Origin: JAXGXJ01 sp040772905
GTDB lineage: Bacteria; Actinomycetota; Thermoleophilia; RBG-16-64-13
Assembly (NCBI GenBank): GCA_040772905.1
Contig: JAXGXJ010000006.1
Span: forward strand, 186,001 to 250,000
Length of the DNA stretch: 64,000 bases
Reading direction: 5' to 3'
Shown here: in pieces, positions 36,088-44,345 of the stretch
How positions within the stretch are numbered: position 1 is the stretch's first letter
Layout: every line of letters starts with the position of its first letter
Notes under the pieces: model-generated
What the model was told of the DNA's origin: nothing
Databases searched by the model: none
What the model saw: the letters and a program-made list of their open reading frames with translations, nothing else
Position numbers and translations under genes: made by a program

Positions 36088-36935
36088 TGGTCTCCTCCAT
36101 CCACGCGTCGAAGCGAGTCGTTCAGGGCCTGCAACGAGGAGGTGAGGTCCTCGAGCGAGAACACCTCCAGCGTGACGACGCCCTGGAAGCCCTCCAAGAG
36201 CGACTCCACCACAGGATCGAGCCGTCCGGCGGGCACGGCCTGCAGGCTGGCATGGTCGCGCTCCGCGATGCCGTGCAGATGGATGATGCGAGTCCGATGC
36301 AACCAGCGCTCCATGTGAGCCAGGGGATCGGCATCGCGCAACCAGAAATGCCCCACGTCGATGACACGACTCACCGGCAGCGCATCCAGCACAGGCGCGA
36401 AGAACTCGGGATCCCAGGCCTCCAGGTTCTCAATCGACAGCAAGGCCGGATCGTCGACCGAGGGATAGAGCGAAGTCAACGCCCGCGCGCTCCGCTCCTG
36501 CCAGTCCGCCAGAGCTTCTGCACTGGGGTCCTGAGGAAGCATGCGCGCGTCAAGATGAAGCGTGTATGCCCAGGGGCGGAGTCCCTGCGTCGCTTCGATG
36601 ACCCGCTGGGCTTTGATCAGAGACACGTGGTCGAGGCCCCCATCCTCACCCAGACGGAGATCCAGGGGCAGATGCACAGTGTACGAAAGATCGTGCTCCG
36701 CGGCCAATTCCAGCAGTCGAGCGATCTCCGCGGGGCCGGGAAGGTTGCTGCCGTACTCGTCGGTCTCGAACAGAACGAGCTCGACGTCGTCCACGATGGG
36801 CCCCAAGTACTCGACGTTGGGGAGGATATGATCGGGAAGCACGTACGAGGTCGCCCCCACTTTGAACGGCGTCCGCCCGTGGTCGCTGGGCCTCTCCGCC
36901 CGCCGCGCCGACGAATCGGGGCTCACAGAAAACAT
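36084..36935 (-). CDS. cbiR: Cobamide-remodelling phosphodiesterase, CbiR-like (TIM-barrel)
   Basis: 283 residues of AP-endonuclease/xylose-isomerase-like fold. The block FKVGATSYVLPDHILPNVEYLGPIVDD is preceded by a short variable end. SYTVHLPLDLRLGED, LHLDARM, LSIENLE, VIDVGHFWLRD and RIIHLHGIAERDHASL supply barrel metal ligands (His, Glu, Asp). CbiR removes the lower ligand arm of cobamides so that another base can be attached by CobT/CobS. ATG 36935 overlaps cobS by 13 bases. The assignment rests on fold motifs and its position inside a cob operon. Confidence 0.82.
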   Translation of the reverse strand: MFSVSPDSSARRAERPSDHGRTPFKVGATSYVLPDHILPNVEYLGPIVDDVELVLFETDEYGSNLPGPAEIARLLELAAEHDLSYTVHLPLDLRLGEDGGLDHVSLIKAQRVIEATQGLRPWAYTLHLDARMLPQDPSAEALADWQERSARALTSLYPSVDDPALLSIENLEAWDPEFFAPVLDALPVSRVIDVGHFWLRDADPLAHMERWLHRTRIIHLHGIAERDHASLQAVPAGRLDPVVESLLEGFQGVVTLEVFSLEDLTSSLQALNDSLRRVDGGDH

Positions 36936-37666
36936 ATCACCACCAAGGCTGTGGTCTCCCCTAGTTCGATGATGCCGCCATAGACGTCGCCGGTCAGACC
37001 GCCCAGTCGGCTTCTGGCCACGAACGCCAGGGCCAAGAACGCGATTACCACCGCCGCCCACACCACAGCGCCCAGCCACAAGAGAGGCGCAGCGGCGGCC
37101 AGGGCCAACAGGGTGGCGATGGCCACGGCACGCGCGTCAAGGCCCGCGCGGAACACGTCGCCCATGCCCCCGGGACGAGCCGAGCTGAAGGTCCGTGCGG
37201 CCATCACCGCAGCCCAGCGCGCCACCGCCGGCACCGCCACAACCAACAGCAGCCGGTGGTCGCTCTGCAAGACGTGGGTGAGCGCCGCGAACTTCACCAG
37301 TAGCAGCAGCACGAGCCCCAGAGCACCGAAGCCCCCCAATCGGGGATCCTTCATGATCTCCAGCCGGCGGGCCCGGTCGACGGGTACGAAAAGCGCGTCG
37401 CAACAGTCGGCCCAGCCGTCGAGATGCAACCCTCCGGTAAGAGCGGCCCACGCCGCCAACACGATGGCCGCGGCCACCAAGGGTGCCTGCGTGCCAAGAT
37501 CGGACCAGTAGAGCAGTGCGGTCAGCCCCGCCAGTACTCCACCGATGGCCGCGCCCACCAGCGGATAGAACGCCATCGCCCGTCCAAGGGGACGCTGCGA
37601 CGGCACCGCGTCGCGCAGAGGAAGGATGGTGAGGAGTGCGACCGCGCGCCGAAGGTCGGCGAGCAC
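36923..37666 (-). CDS. cobS: Adenosylcobinamide-GDP ribazoletransferase
   Basis: A 247-residue membrane protein with multiple helices and the CobS signature GGLHLDGWADCCDALF followed by RRLEIMKDPRLGGFG. It joins AdoCbi-GDP to alpha-ribazole (phosphate) in the last steps of cobalamin synthesis, at the membrane. It starts (GTG) four bases after cobT and overlaps cbiR. Confidence 0.94.
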   Translation of the reverse strand: MLADLRRAVALLTILPLRDAVPSQRPLGRAMAFYPLVGAAIGGVLAGLTALLYWSDLGTQAPLVAAAIVLAAWAALTGGLHLDGWADCCDALFVPVDRARRLEIMKDPRLGGFGALGLVLLLLVKFAALTHVLQSDHRLLLVVAVPAVARWAAVMAARTFSSARPGGMGDVFRAGLDARAVAIATLLALAAAAPLLWLGAVVWAAVVIAFLALAFVARSRLGGLTGDVYGGIIELGETTALVVICFL

Positions 37667-37669
37667 GAC

Positions 37670-38800
37670 CTACGACTCCTTGTCGCTGACGCCCGCCTCG
37701 GCGAAGGTGGCCATCTCGTCGAGGATGCGGACCGAAGCTTCGATGATATGGAACGCCAATGCAGCGCCGGTACCCTCACCCACACGCAGATCGAAGTCGA
37801 AGAGGGCTTGAAGGCCCAGATGTTCGAGCGCGACCTGATGGCCCCGTTCCACCGACCGGTGGGAGGCGATGAGATAAGGCTTCAGCTCGGGAACGAGCCC
37901 CACAGCGACCAGCGCGGCGGCGCCTGAGATGAAGCCGTCGATGACCACGGGTACCCCGCGGACGGCCGCGCCGATGACCACGCCGGCCAAGCCGGCGATC
38001 TCCAATCCACCCACCTTGCAGAGGACGTCGAACGCGTCGGCCGGGTCGGGCCTACTGCGTTCGAGAGCCGCATCGATGACAGCGACCTTGCGCCTCAGAC
38101 CGGCATCGTCCAGCCCCGTCCCCCGCCCTGTGACGTCGGCGACGGGCGCGCCCGTGAGGACGGCGGTGAGGGCCGCCGAAGCGGTGGTGTTGCCGATGCC
38201 CATGTCACCGGTAGCAATGAGGTCCAGGCCCAGCTCGTGCTCGTGAGCAGCCACGTCGATACCCACCTGGATGGCAGCCGCAGCTTGCTCGGGCGTCATA
38301 GCCGGTCCCTGGGCGAAATCGGCCGTGCCCCAGGCGACTTTGCGCTGCACCAGTCCCTGCAGGGCCGTCGTATCTGCCGCGACGCCCACATCCACGATGG
38401 TCACGCGGGCGCCGGCCTGCCGGGCCAGGACATTGATGGCCGCACCGCCGGCCAAGAAGTTGGCCACCATCTGAGGAGTGACATCGGCCGGATACGCACT
38501 GACCCCCTGGCGCACCACCCCGTGGTCGGCAGCCATCACCACGATAGCCTTGCGCGGGACTTTCGGCCTGCCGGTGCGCAAGAGACCGGCCAGCTGGATC
38601 GAGAGCGCTTCCAGCCTTCCCATGCTGCCCAGAGGTTTGGTCAGCTGAGCTTGGCGGACACGCGCAGCCTGCATGCTCTCTTCATCGGGAGCGAGAACCG
38701 CGGCACGCAGGCCGCGGAGATCTATGCCGGGAAGAGCGACTATTCGTTCTCCAGATACTCGAGCGCCATGTGTCGGACCAGTTCCGCGTTCTGGCTGCAA
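37670..38800 (-). CDS. cobT: Nicotinate-nucleotide:dimethylbenzimidazole phosphoribosyltransferase
   Basis: Activates the lower-ligand base to alpha-ribotides. Motifs are QAQLTKPLGSMGRLE, VMAADHGVVRQGVSAYP, ATGDMGIGNTTASAAL and the catalytic-Glu block RVGEGTGAALA. The start is uncertain: TTG 38800 overlaps the PhoU-like gene by 61 bases and lacks a good ribosome-binding site. The best site (ctggagaacga) precedes an ATA codon at 38743-38741, and homology begins near there. The coordinates given are the longest canonical frame. Confidence 0.9.
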   Translation of the reverse strand: MQPERGTGPTHGARVSGERIVALPGIDLRGLRAAVLAPDEESMQAARVRQAQLTKPLGSMGRLEALSIQLAGLLRTGRPKVPRKAIVVMAADHGVVRQGVSAYPADVTPQMVANFLAGGAAINVLARQAGARVTIVDVGVAADTTALQGLVQRKVAWGTADFAQGPAMTPEQAAAAIQVGIDVAAHEHELGLDLIATGDMGIGNTTASAALTAVLTGAPVADVTGRGTGLDDAGLRRKVAVIDAALERSRPDPADAFDVLCKVGGLEIAGLAGVVIGAAVRGVPVVIDGFISGAAALVAVGLVPELKPYLIASHRSVERGHQVALEHLGLQALFDFDLRVGEGTGAALAFHIIEASVRILDEMATFAEAGVSDKES

Positions 38801-39459
38801 CGGTCGGCGATGGATTCCAGGCGCTCGATGATGGCCTTGAGCTGATGGAAGGTCTTGTAGTCGGTGTCCAGTTCGAACATGCAGTGATAGAGGTCGGCGA
38901 AGATATCGTCGGCCTTACTCTCCATCTTGTCCACCAGGCTGGCGCGTTGGAAAGCCTCGCGCAGGTCGCTGCCCATAGCCACCACTGCGTCACGCAGCCC
39001 TTGGACGGCATCCATGTCGGCTTGAGCCAACGCCACCAGCAACTCGTTCATGCGCGGGGGAAGCGTGAAACGGCGCATAACGATGCGGTCGGCGGCACCG
39101 GCCGATAAGTTGGCGATACTGTCCATGGAACCCACCAGCCGAGCCAGGTCGGCCCTGTGCATGGGAAAGACGCCACCGGTGGAGAGACGGTCGAGGATGG
39201 CCTCTTTGGTGGTGTCTGCCGCGCTCTCCAAGGCATCGAGCTCTTGGGCCGACGCCTGCAACTCCTCGTACTGATCGGTGGCGAATCGCTCGACCACATC
39301 CTGGAGCTTGCCGACTATCACCACCACCTGATCGCTGAACTCACCGATGCGCTCGAGCACCTGCTCTTCGCGCTCTTTGCCCATGGCGTCGATGACCCCC
39401 TCCAGGGTGGTCTCGCCCCCGAGGGTGCGCCGGATCTTCTTCAGTCTTGACGTCGCCAT
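38740..39459 (-). CDS. PhoU-like / DUF47 family phosphate-transport accessory protein
   Basis: A 239-residue all-helical protein of the DUF47/YkaA (PhoU-like) family, with two three-helix repeats (LERIGEFSDQVVVIVGKLQDVVERF; LKAIIERLESIADRCSQNAELV) and DLARLVGSMDSIANLSAGAADRI. These proteins are almost always encoded beside PiT transporters, as here (pit ends 20 bases upstream), and are thought to modulate them. Its 3' end overlaps the annotated cobT start region. Confidence 0.88.
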   Translation of the reverse strand: MATSRLKKIRRTLGGETTLEGVIDAMGKEREEQVLERIGEFSDQVVVIVGKLQDVVERFATDQYEELQASAQELDALESAADTTKEAILDRLSTGGVFPMHRADLARLVGSMDSIANLSAGAADRIVMRRFTLPPRMNELLVALAQADMDAVQGLRDAVVAMGSDLREAFQRASLVDKMESKADDIFADLYHCMFELDTDYKTFHQLKAIIERLESIADRCSQNAELVRHMALEYLENE

Positions 39460-39478
39460 GAAGGCCCCTTCTAACCGA

Positions 39479-40522
39479 TCACATCACAAGGTTCAAGAGG
39501 TAATAGAAAATGGCGGCCACGATCGCGCAGAACGGCAAGGTGACCACCCAGGCCAGCATGATAGCACGGAAGACCTTCCAACTGACCCCACCCAACTTGC
39601 TCGCCAGCCCCGTCCCGGTCACAGCCGAGGTCACCACGTGGGTGGTGGACACGGGAAGGCCGAACAACGACGCAAGCAGGATGACCATGGCGCCACCGCT
39701 CTCGGCGCTGAATCCGTTGATGGGATGGAGCTTGGTGATCTTCTCGCCCAAAGTGCGGATGAGCCGGAACGACTTGACCGAGAGGAAGGTGCCCACAGCC
39801 ATGGCCGCGGCGCAGGAGAGTATCACCCAGATGGGGAAGCCATGTTCCCCCACGTAATCACTGACTCCCAGACCCTTCTGAGCCGCCAAGAAGATGATGA
39901 TGATGCCCATGACCTTGGTGGCATCGTTGGAGCCATGGCTGAAGCTGACCCAGCTGGACGACAGGATCTGCATGTGCCGGTAGAAGCGGTCGGCCCGGGC
40001 GATGCTCATGCGGGTCTTAGCGAAGAAGAAGCGGCTGATGCGCATGAGCACATATCCTGTGCCGATGCCCAACACCGGAGAGAGGAGCAGCGCGGCGAAC
40101 ACCAGGACCACCTTGCTCCAGTGGATGCCGCCGAACCCGAGGGCCGCCACGCCGGAGCCGAGCAGACCACCCACCAACGCATGCGATGAACTGACCGGTA
40201 GAGCCCACAGCCAGGTGGCTATCTCCCACACACAGGCTCCCAGAAGGGCGGCGATGACCAAATGGGCCGTGGCGTCGCTGGCGTCGATGATTCCACCGAT
40301 GGTCTTCGCCACCGCCACACCCATGACCAAAGGCCCGACGAAGTTGAAGAAAGCGGAGAGACCGATGGCCACCTTCGGCTTGAGAGCCTTGGTGTAGATG
40401 ACCGTGGAGACGGCGTTGCAGCCGTCGTGGAAGCCGTTCAGGAGGTCGAAGATGAGAGCGACTGCCACTACCGCTACCAGCAGGCTGGTGTCGCCGCTCA
40501 ACCCTTCGAACCCTCCCTTCAC
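39479..40522 (-). CDS. pit: PiT-family inorganic phosphate transporter
   Basis: A 347-residue integral membrane protein with about ten helices and the duplicated PiT signature: LLNGFHDGCNAVST near the N-terminus and VSFSHGSNDATKVMG in the middle, plus LPVSSSHALVGGLLG and GLPVSTTHVVTSAVTG. It imports Pi with a cation. GTG 40522 is the annotated start; TTG 40501, behind GGGAGGG, is also plausible. It is the first gene of a seven-gene minus-strand run through phoU-like, cobT, cobS, cbiR, cobU and the nitrilase. Confidence 0.92.
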   Translation of the reverse strand: MKGGFEGLSGDTSLLVAVVAVALIFDLLNGFHDGCNAVSTVIYTKALKPKVAIGLSAFFNFVGPLVMGVAVAKTIGGIIDASDATAHLVIAALLGACVWEIATWLWALPVSSSHALVGGLLGSGVAALGFGGIHWSKVVLVFAALLLSPVLGIGTGYVLMRISRFFFAKTRMSIARADRFYRHMQILSSSWVSFSHGSNDATKVMGIIIIFLAAQKGLGVSDYVGEHGFPIWVILSCAAAMAVGTFLSVKSFRLIRTLGEKITKLHPINGFSAESGGAMVILLASLFGLPVSTTHVVTSAVTGTGLASKLGGVSWKVFRAIMLAWVVTLPFCAIVAAIFYYLLNLVM

Positions 40523-40707
40523 ACAACGAGCCGACGAGCGTACGCGTCGCCGGCTTCGTCATGACCTATTGAAGTCAACGCCGGTAATGATAGATGAATC
40601 ACGGCCGAGCCACAACCTTGACGAGTGCAGACTCAGCAGGAGCGATGAAGCAGAAAGAGTGCTAAGAGCGGGGAAAGATGACAGCCCGTACGGGCAACAG
40701 CCGGCGG

Positions 40708-40731
40708 CCCCCCCCCCCCCCCCCCCCCCCC
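40708..40731. repeat. 24-nt poly-C homopolymer tract
   Basis: An uninterrupted run of 24 cytosines lies between the lipoprotein gene (3' end at 40740) and the pit gene. It is by far the longest homopolymer in the window. It may be a hypermutable tract or a sequencing/assembly artefact. Confidence 0.9.
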
Positions 40732-40739
40732 GCCTCGAC

Positions 40740-41156
40740 TCACTTCTCCTTGGGTACCAGCGCCCTCAGGTCGGTCTCGGCCTTCAGAAGAGCCTGAACA
40801 GGTGCGAGCACGACCCCGGCCGCCTGCATGATGCTGGCGTCGTCGGGCACCGAGCTCACAGCCTGATCCAGATCGGCCCACGCCTTCTCCGCCGCAGCCA
40901 CGTCGGCGTCCTTGACGTCTTTCGCAGCCGCCAAGACCTCTTGCCAGAGAGGCGCCACCTCATCGCGGGCGGCTTTGATGTCGGCCACCGTGGACTCGGG
41001 CCCCATAGTCTGGAACTTGGCCACCGCGCCCTCGACCTTGTCGAGCGCCGCGCTCAATGCCGCTTTCGCCTCGTCGTCAGAACCGCATGCGGCCCCGAAG
41101 AGACTCCCTGCCAGTACCACGACTGCGCAGAAGACCACCATCCAACGAGCCTTCAT
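40740..41156 (-). CDS. Small predicted lipoprotein, helical
   Basis: 138 residues with a lipoprotein signal peptide: hydrophobic VVFCAVVVLAGSLF followed by the lipobox GAAC (residues 21-24), then an Ala/Lys/Glu-rich helical body (EAKAALSAALDKVEGAVAKF; DVAAAEKAWADLDQAV). Lipidation at Cys24 would anchor it outside the membrane. The ATG has an AGGAGGGTGG site. No family is recognised. A poly-C tract begins eight bases beyond its stop. Confidence 0.75.
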   Translation of the reverse strand: MKARWMVVFCAVVVLAGSLFGAACGSDDEAKAALSAALDKVEGAVAKFQTMGPESTVADIKAARDEVAPLWQEVLAAAKDVKDADVAAAEKAWADLDQAVSSVPDDASIMQAAGVVLAPVQALLKAETDLRALVPKEK

Positions 41157-41270
41157 CCACCCTCCTTTTCATCAGAACACATGATCGCCGATGTGCGGCG
41201 ACCTCTCGACTCTAGGACATGAGCGAGACCTTCGCAACATCTTCGTCCCCAGGATGATACCGTCTGCCAG

Positions 41271-42191
41271 ATGAGAACGCTTCTGTTGCTTCTCGACCTG
41301 GCGCGAAGTCGCTCAGCTCTGCTTTCTCTGGGCGAGCCCGCGTTGGGGGCTCTGTTGGCGGCGGGTGGTCTCCCCTCCACCCGCGTGATCCTGCTCGGCC
41401 TGCTGGCCGCTATTGCCGGCTACTTCTGCGTCTATGCCCTCAACGACCTTCTCGACCTGCGGGCCGACCGGCAGGAGATCGAGTTGGCCTCCGCCCACCC
41501 GCAGGAGTGGCGACCCGAGGTGTCTCACATCGATATCACCACCCTGCGCCACCCTGTGGCCGCAGGTGCTCTTCCCCTGTGGGCTGCGGTGCTGTGGGTG
41601 GTCGCGTTGGGCATCGTGGGATTGGTGGCAGCCTATCTGCTCCGACCGCTCTGCGCCTGGCTGTTCCTGGGCTGTGCTGTACTGCAGATCATCTACTGCA
41701 GCCTGCGGCGGCGGACGTGGCTCAAAGTCATCCCGGCCGGCGTGATGGTGGGTGTAGGGGGCCTGGCCGGTTGGTTCGCGGCAGGAGAACTGAGCTGGGG
41801 GACACTCGCCTTCTTCGTGCTGCTCGTGTTGTGGGAGATCGCCGGACGGAACCTCTCCAACGACCTGGCCGACGTGGAACACGACCGCCTGGTCGGGATC
41901 ACCACCTTGGCCTCAGTGCGAGGCCCCGAGGCCGCGACGCGGGCCATAGTGACCGGAGCGGTGCTCATGCCCGTGGTGGCTCTGCTCCAGCCCGCCTCGT
42001 GGCCGGGTCGACTGCTGCTGGCCGCCGCCGCTCTGCTGACCATGACCTGGCCCGCCCTCGTGATGCGGCGCCGGCCCGGCGCCGGGCCGGCCCAGCGTTA
42101 CTTCAACCGTGCCAGTCTGTATCCCGCGGTGGCAGCCGGGTGCCTCATCGTCTTGCCGCTGATCCATACGGCGAGTGCATGGCTGGGTTGA
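41271..42191 (+). CDS. UbiA-family prenyltransferase
   Basis: A 306-residue membrane protein with about eight to nine helices and both aspartate-rich motifs of the family: NDLLDLRADRQE and NDLADVEHDRLVG. UbiA enzymes attach prenyl chains to aromatic or other acceptors in quinone, haem or lipid synthesis. The acceptor here is unknown and no quinone genes are adjacent. It is divergent from the lipoprotein gene and ends at a hairpin shared with the ferritin-like gene. Confidence 0.85.
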   Translation: MRTLLLLLDLARSRSALLSLGEPALGALLAAGGLPSTRVILLGLLAAIAGYFCVYALNDLLDLRADRQEIELASAHPQEWRPEVSHIDITTLRHPVAAGALPLWAAVLWVVALGIVGLVAAYLLRPLCAWLFLGCAVLQIIYCSLRRRTWLKVIPAGVMVGVGGLAGWFAAGELSWGTLAFFVLLVLWEIAGRNLSNDLADVEHDRLVGITTLASVRGPEAATRAIVTGAVLMPVVALLQPASWPGRLLLAAAALLTMTWPALVMRRRPGAGPAQRYFNRASLYPAVAAGCLIVLPLIHTASAWLG

Positions 42192-42198
42192 GATGAAC

Positions 42199-42230
42199 AG
42201 TGGGGCCCCCCCGCCGGCGGGGCCCACTGT
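42199..42230. terminator. GC-rich hairpin between UbiA and ferritin-like genes
   Basis: cagtgggg-type left arm (from 42199) pairs with ggggcccactg on the right, with one bulged G. It lies eight bases after the UbiA stop, between convergent genes. Confidence 0.6.
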
Positions 42231-42272
42231 GTACCCACGTGCTACGGGACGAAGACGTCCCAGGTGTCTCGA

Positions 42273-42710
42273 TCAGCTCGCGGCCAAGCTCTTCAGTTCA
42301 GCTATGCGATCGCCCCTCTTACGGGCGATCATCGAGAAGGCTCTCGCCACATCGGCCGTCAGACCCTTGCCCTGCTCCCCCGCATCGGTGTAGAAGCGCA
42401 CCATGGTCTCTTCCACAGCCAGAGCCTTGGCCAGTGCGTCACCCTCCGCGATGCCTTCGGGCAGATCGACATCGATAACGTATTCTTCGGGCTCGAGGTT
42501 GAAGGCATAGCAGCCCTCGATGCCGTCGGTGATCACTCCGAAGTACGTCCTTTGTACATTGGAGACGTTCTTGTTGTTGACCGTGGCGTAGCCTTCGAAA
42601 GTCTCGGCGTGCGCGGGAAAACGACCGGCCAGTTCCTTATAGAAGGCGGCCGAGGCTTCCTCCAACTCACGACCGAAGGAGATGCCTTCGGAACAGGTGT
42701 TCAGTGTCAT
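42273..42710 (-). CDS. Ferritin-like/rubrerythrin-type helical protein
   Basis: 145 residues. An N-terminal helix with EELEEASAAFYKELAGRFP is reminiscent of ferritin-like metal helices (Glu and Glu-x-x-His-type positions), and the C-terminal helix AVEETMVRFYTDAGEQ carries a second Glu pair. The middle segment (YFGVITDGIEGCYAFNLEPEEY) is not standard rubrerythrin sequence and no rubredoxin domain is present. It lies 18 bases downstream of the methylmalonate-semialdehyde dehydrogenase gene. The assignment is by pattern, and oxidative-stress or iron roles are speculative. Confidence 0.6.
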   Translation of the reverse strand: MTLNTCSEGISFGRELEEASAAFYKELAGRFPAHAETFEGYATVNNKNVSNVQRTYFGVITDGIEGCYAFNLEPEEYVIDVDLPEGIAEGDALAKALAVEETMVRFYTDAGEQGKGLTADVARAFSMIARKRGDRIAELKSLAAS

Positions 42711-42728
42711 GTACTACTCTACTCCCTC

Positions 42729-44219
42729 TTAGAACCAGCGCTGGATGACGACTTTGGTGTCGGTGAAGAACCGGATCGCATCCTTGCCCTGCGTGTGCAA
42801 CACGCCATAGAACGAATCCTTCAGGCCACCGAAGGGGAAGAAGGCCATGGCGGCCGTGATACCGATGTTGATACCCACGTTGCCGCTCACCACGTTGTAC
42901 TGGAAGTAGCGGGCGTGCGCTCCGTTCTGGGTGAAGATGGAGTGGCCGTTACCGAAGGGGCTCTCGTTGGTGATCCTGATGGCCTCATCCAGGTCCTTGG
43001 CCCGCATGATGCTCATGACAGGGCCGAAGATCTCCTCGGAGCCCACGCGGGACTTGGGATCGACATTGGAGAAGATGGTGGGTCCGACGAAGCAGTCGGT
43101 GGGCAGGTCGCCCTGCACGGTGAAGTCGCGGCCGTCGAGCACGAGCTCGGCACCTTCTTTGAGGCCGATGTCGATGTAGTTGAGGACGTTCTGTTTCTTG
43201 GCCGGATCGCGCAGCGGGCCCATCTGGATGGACTCGTCGAGCCCGTAGCCCACCTTGATCTTCTTGGCCATCTCCACGACCTTGGAGACGAACTCGTTGT
43301 AGAAGTCGTCGTCCTCGCCCACGATGACCGCGTTGGCAGCAGCCAAGCAGCGCTGGCCGGCGTTGCCGAAGAAGGAGGTCATCATGCCGGCGATGGTCTG
43401 ATCCACCGCGCAGTCGGGCATGATGGTCATGAAGTTCTTGGCGCCGGCCTGAGCGATGACGCGCTTGCCGGTCTCACCGCAGCGCGGGTAGATGACGTCC
43501 CGGGCCACCGGCGTGGAACCCACGAAGGTGATGCCCTGGATGTCGGGATGCTCCAACATGCCGTTCACCACGGTGCGACCGCCGTGGACCATGTTCCACA
43601 CACCAGGCGGGAAACCGGCTTCCTCGGCCAATTCGGTGAGGAACTGCTGGCTGTTGGGCACCTCGCTGGAAGGCTTGACCACCACGGTGTTACCGGTGGC
43701 GACCGCGTAGGGGATGGACCACAGAGGGATCATCCAGGGGAAGTTGAAGGGGCCAATGACTCCGAACACGCCCAAGGGCGTGGGGATGCAGTACTCGTCG
43801 ATACCATGAGCGATGTCTTCGGAGACGTACCCCTGCATCAATGTGGGGATGCCGCACGCCACTTCGACGTTCTCGATACCGCGCCGGGACTCACCGCGCG
43901 ACTCGTCGATGCACTTGCCGTGTTCCTGGGTCTGGATACGGCTGGCCTTCTCGAAGTTCTCCTCCAAGAGCTCTTTCAAACGGAAGAGCATGCGCGAACG
44001 AGCCAGCGGAGTGGTGCGGCGCCAATCGTGGTACGCAGCCTGAGCGGCGGCCACGGCTTCGTCGATCTCCTCGCGAGTGGAGATGGGCACCTTCGATATC
44101 GTCTTCATGTTCGCCGGATTGACGACATCGACGATCTCGCCCTTGGACTCCACCCACTCGCCGTTGATGTAGTTCTTGAGGACCTTTACTTCCTTGATAG
44201 GTTCTTCGAGCATTGCCAT
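42729..44219 (-). CDS. Methylmalonate-semialdehyde dehydrogenase-type (CoA-acylating) aldehyde dehydrogenase
   Basis: 496 residues of the MMSDH/IolA subfamily: catalytic Cys in NAGQRCLAAANAV, the MMSDH-specific QAGAKNFMTIMPD in place of the usual ELGGK, and the end signature FPFGGLKDSFYGVLHTQGKDAIRFFT. These convert (methyl)malonate semialdehyde to propionyl- or acetyl-CoA with NAD+ and CoA. It is downstream of the methyltransferase/ALDH run after a 127-base gap and probably has its own promoter. The substrate is not certain. Confidence 0.9.
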   Translation of the reverse strand: MAMLEEPIKEVKVLKNYINGEWVESKGEIVDVVNPANMKTISKVPISTREEIDEAVAAAQAAYHDWRRTTPLARSRMLFRLKELLEENFEKASRIQTQEHGKCIDESRGESRRGIENVEVACGIPTLMQGYVSEDIAHGIDEYCIPTPLGVFGVIGPFNFPWMIPLWSIPYAVATGNTVVVKPSSEVPNSQQFLTELAEEAGFPPGVWNMVHGGRTVVNGMLEHPDIQGITFVGSTPVARDVIYPRCGETGKRVIAQAGAKNFMTIMPDCAVDQTIAGMMTSFFGNAGQRCLAAANAVIVGEDDDFYNEFVSKVVEMAKKIKVGYGLDESIQMGPLRDPAKKQNVLNYIDIGLKEGAELVLDGRDFTVQGDLPTDCFVGPTIFSNVDPKSRVGSEEIFGPVMSIMRAKDLDEAIRITNESPFGNGHSIFTQNGAHARYFQYNVVSGNVGINIGITAAMAFFPFGGLKDSFYGVLHTQGKDAIRFFTDTKVVIQRWF

Positions 44220-44345
44220 CTAGTTTCTCCAATCCCTCGGATGGATGCATCCTGTCCCAACGGACCTGATTATCTCAGAGGATACTCGGTAATCCAGCGA
44301 GCACCCGAGATTGTCATGGATGGGCGCTCGCATACGAGAAACGCA

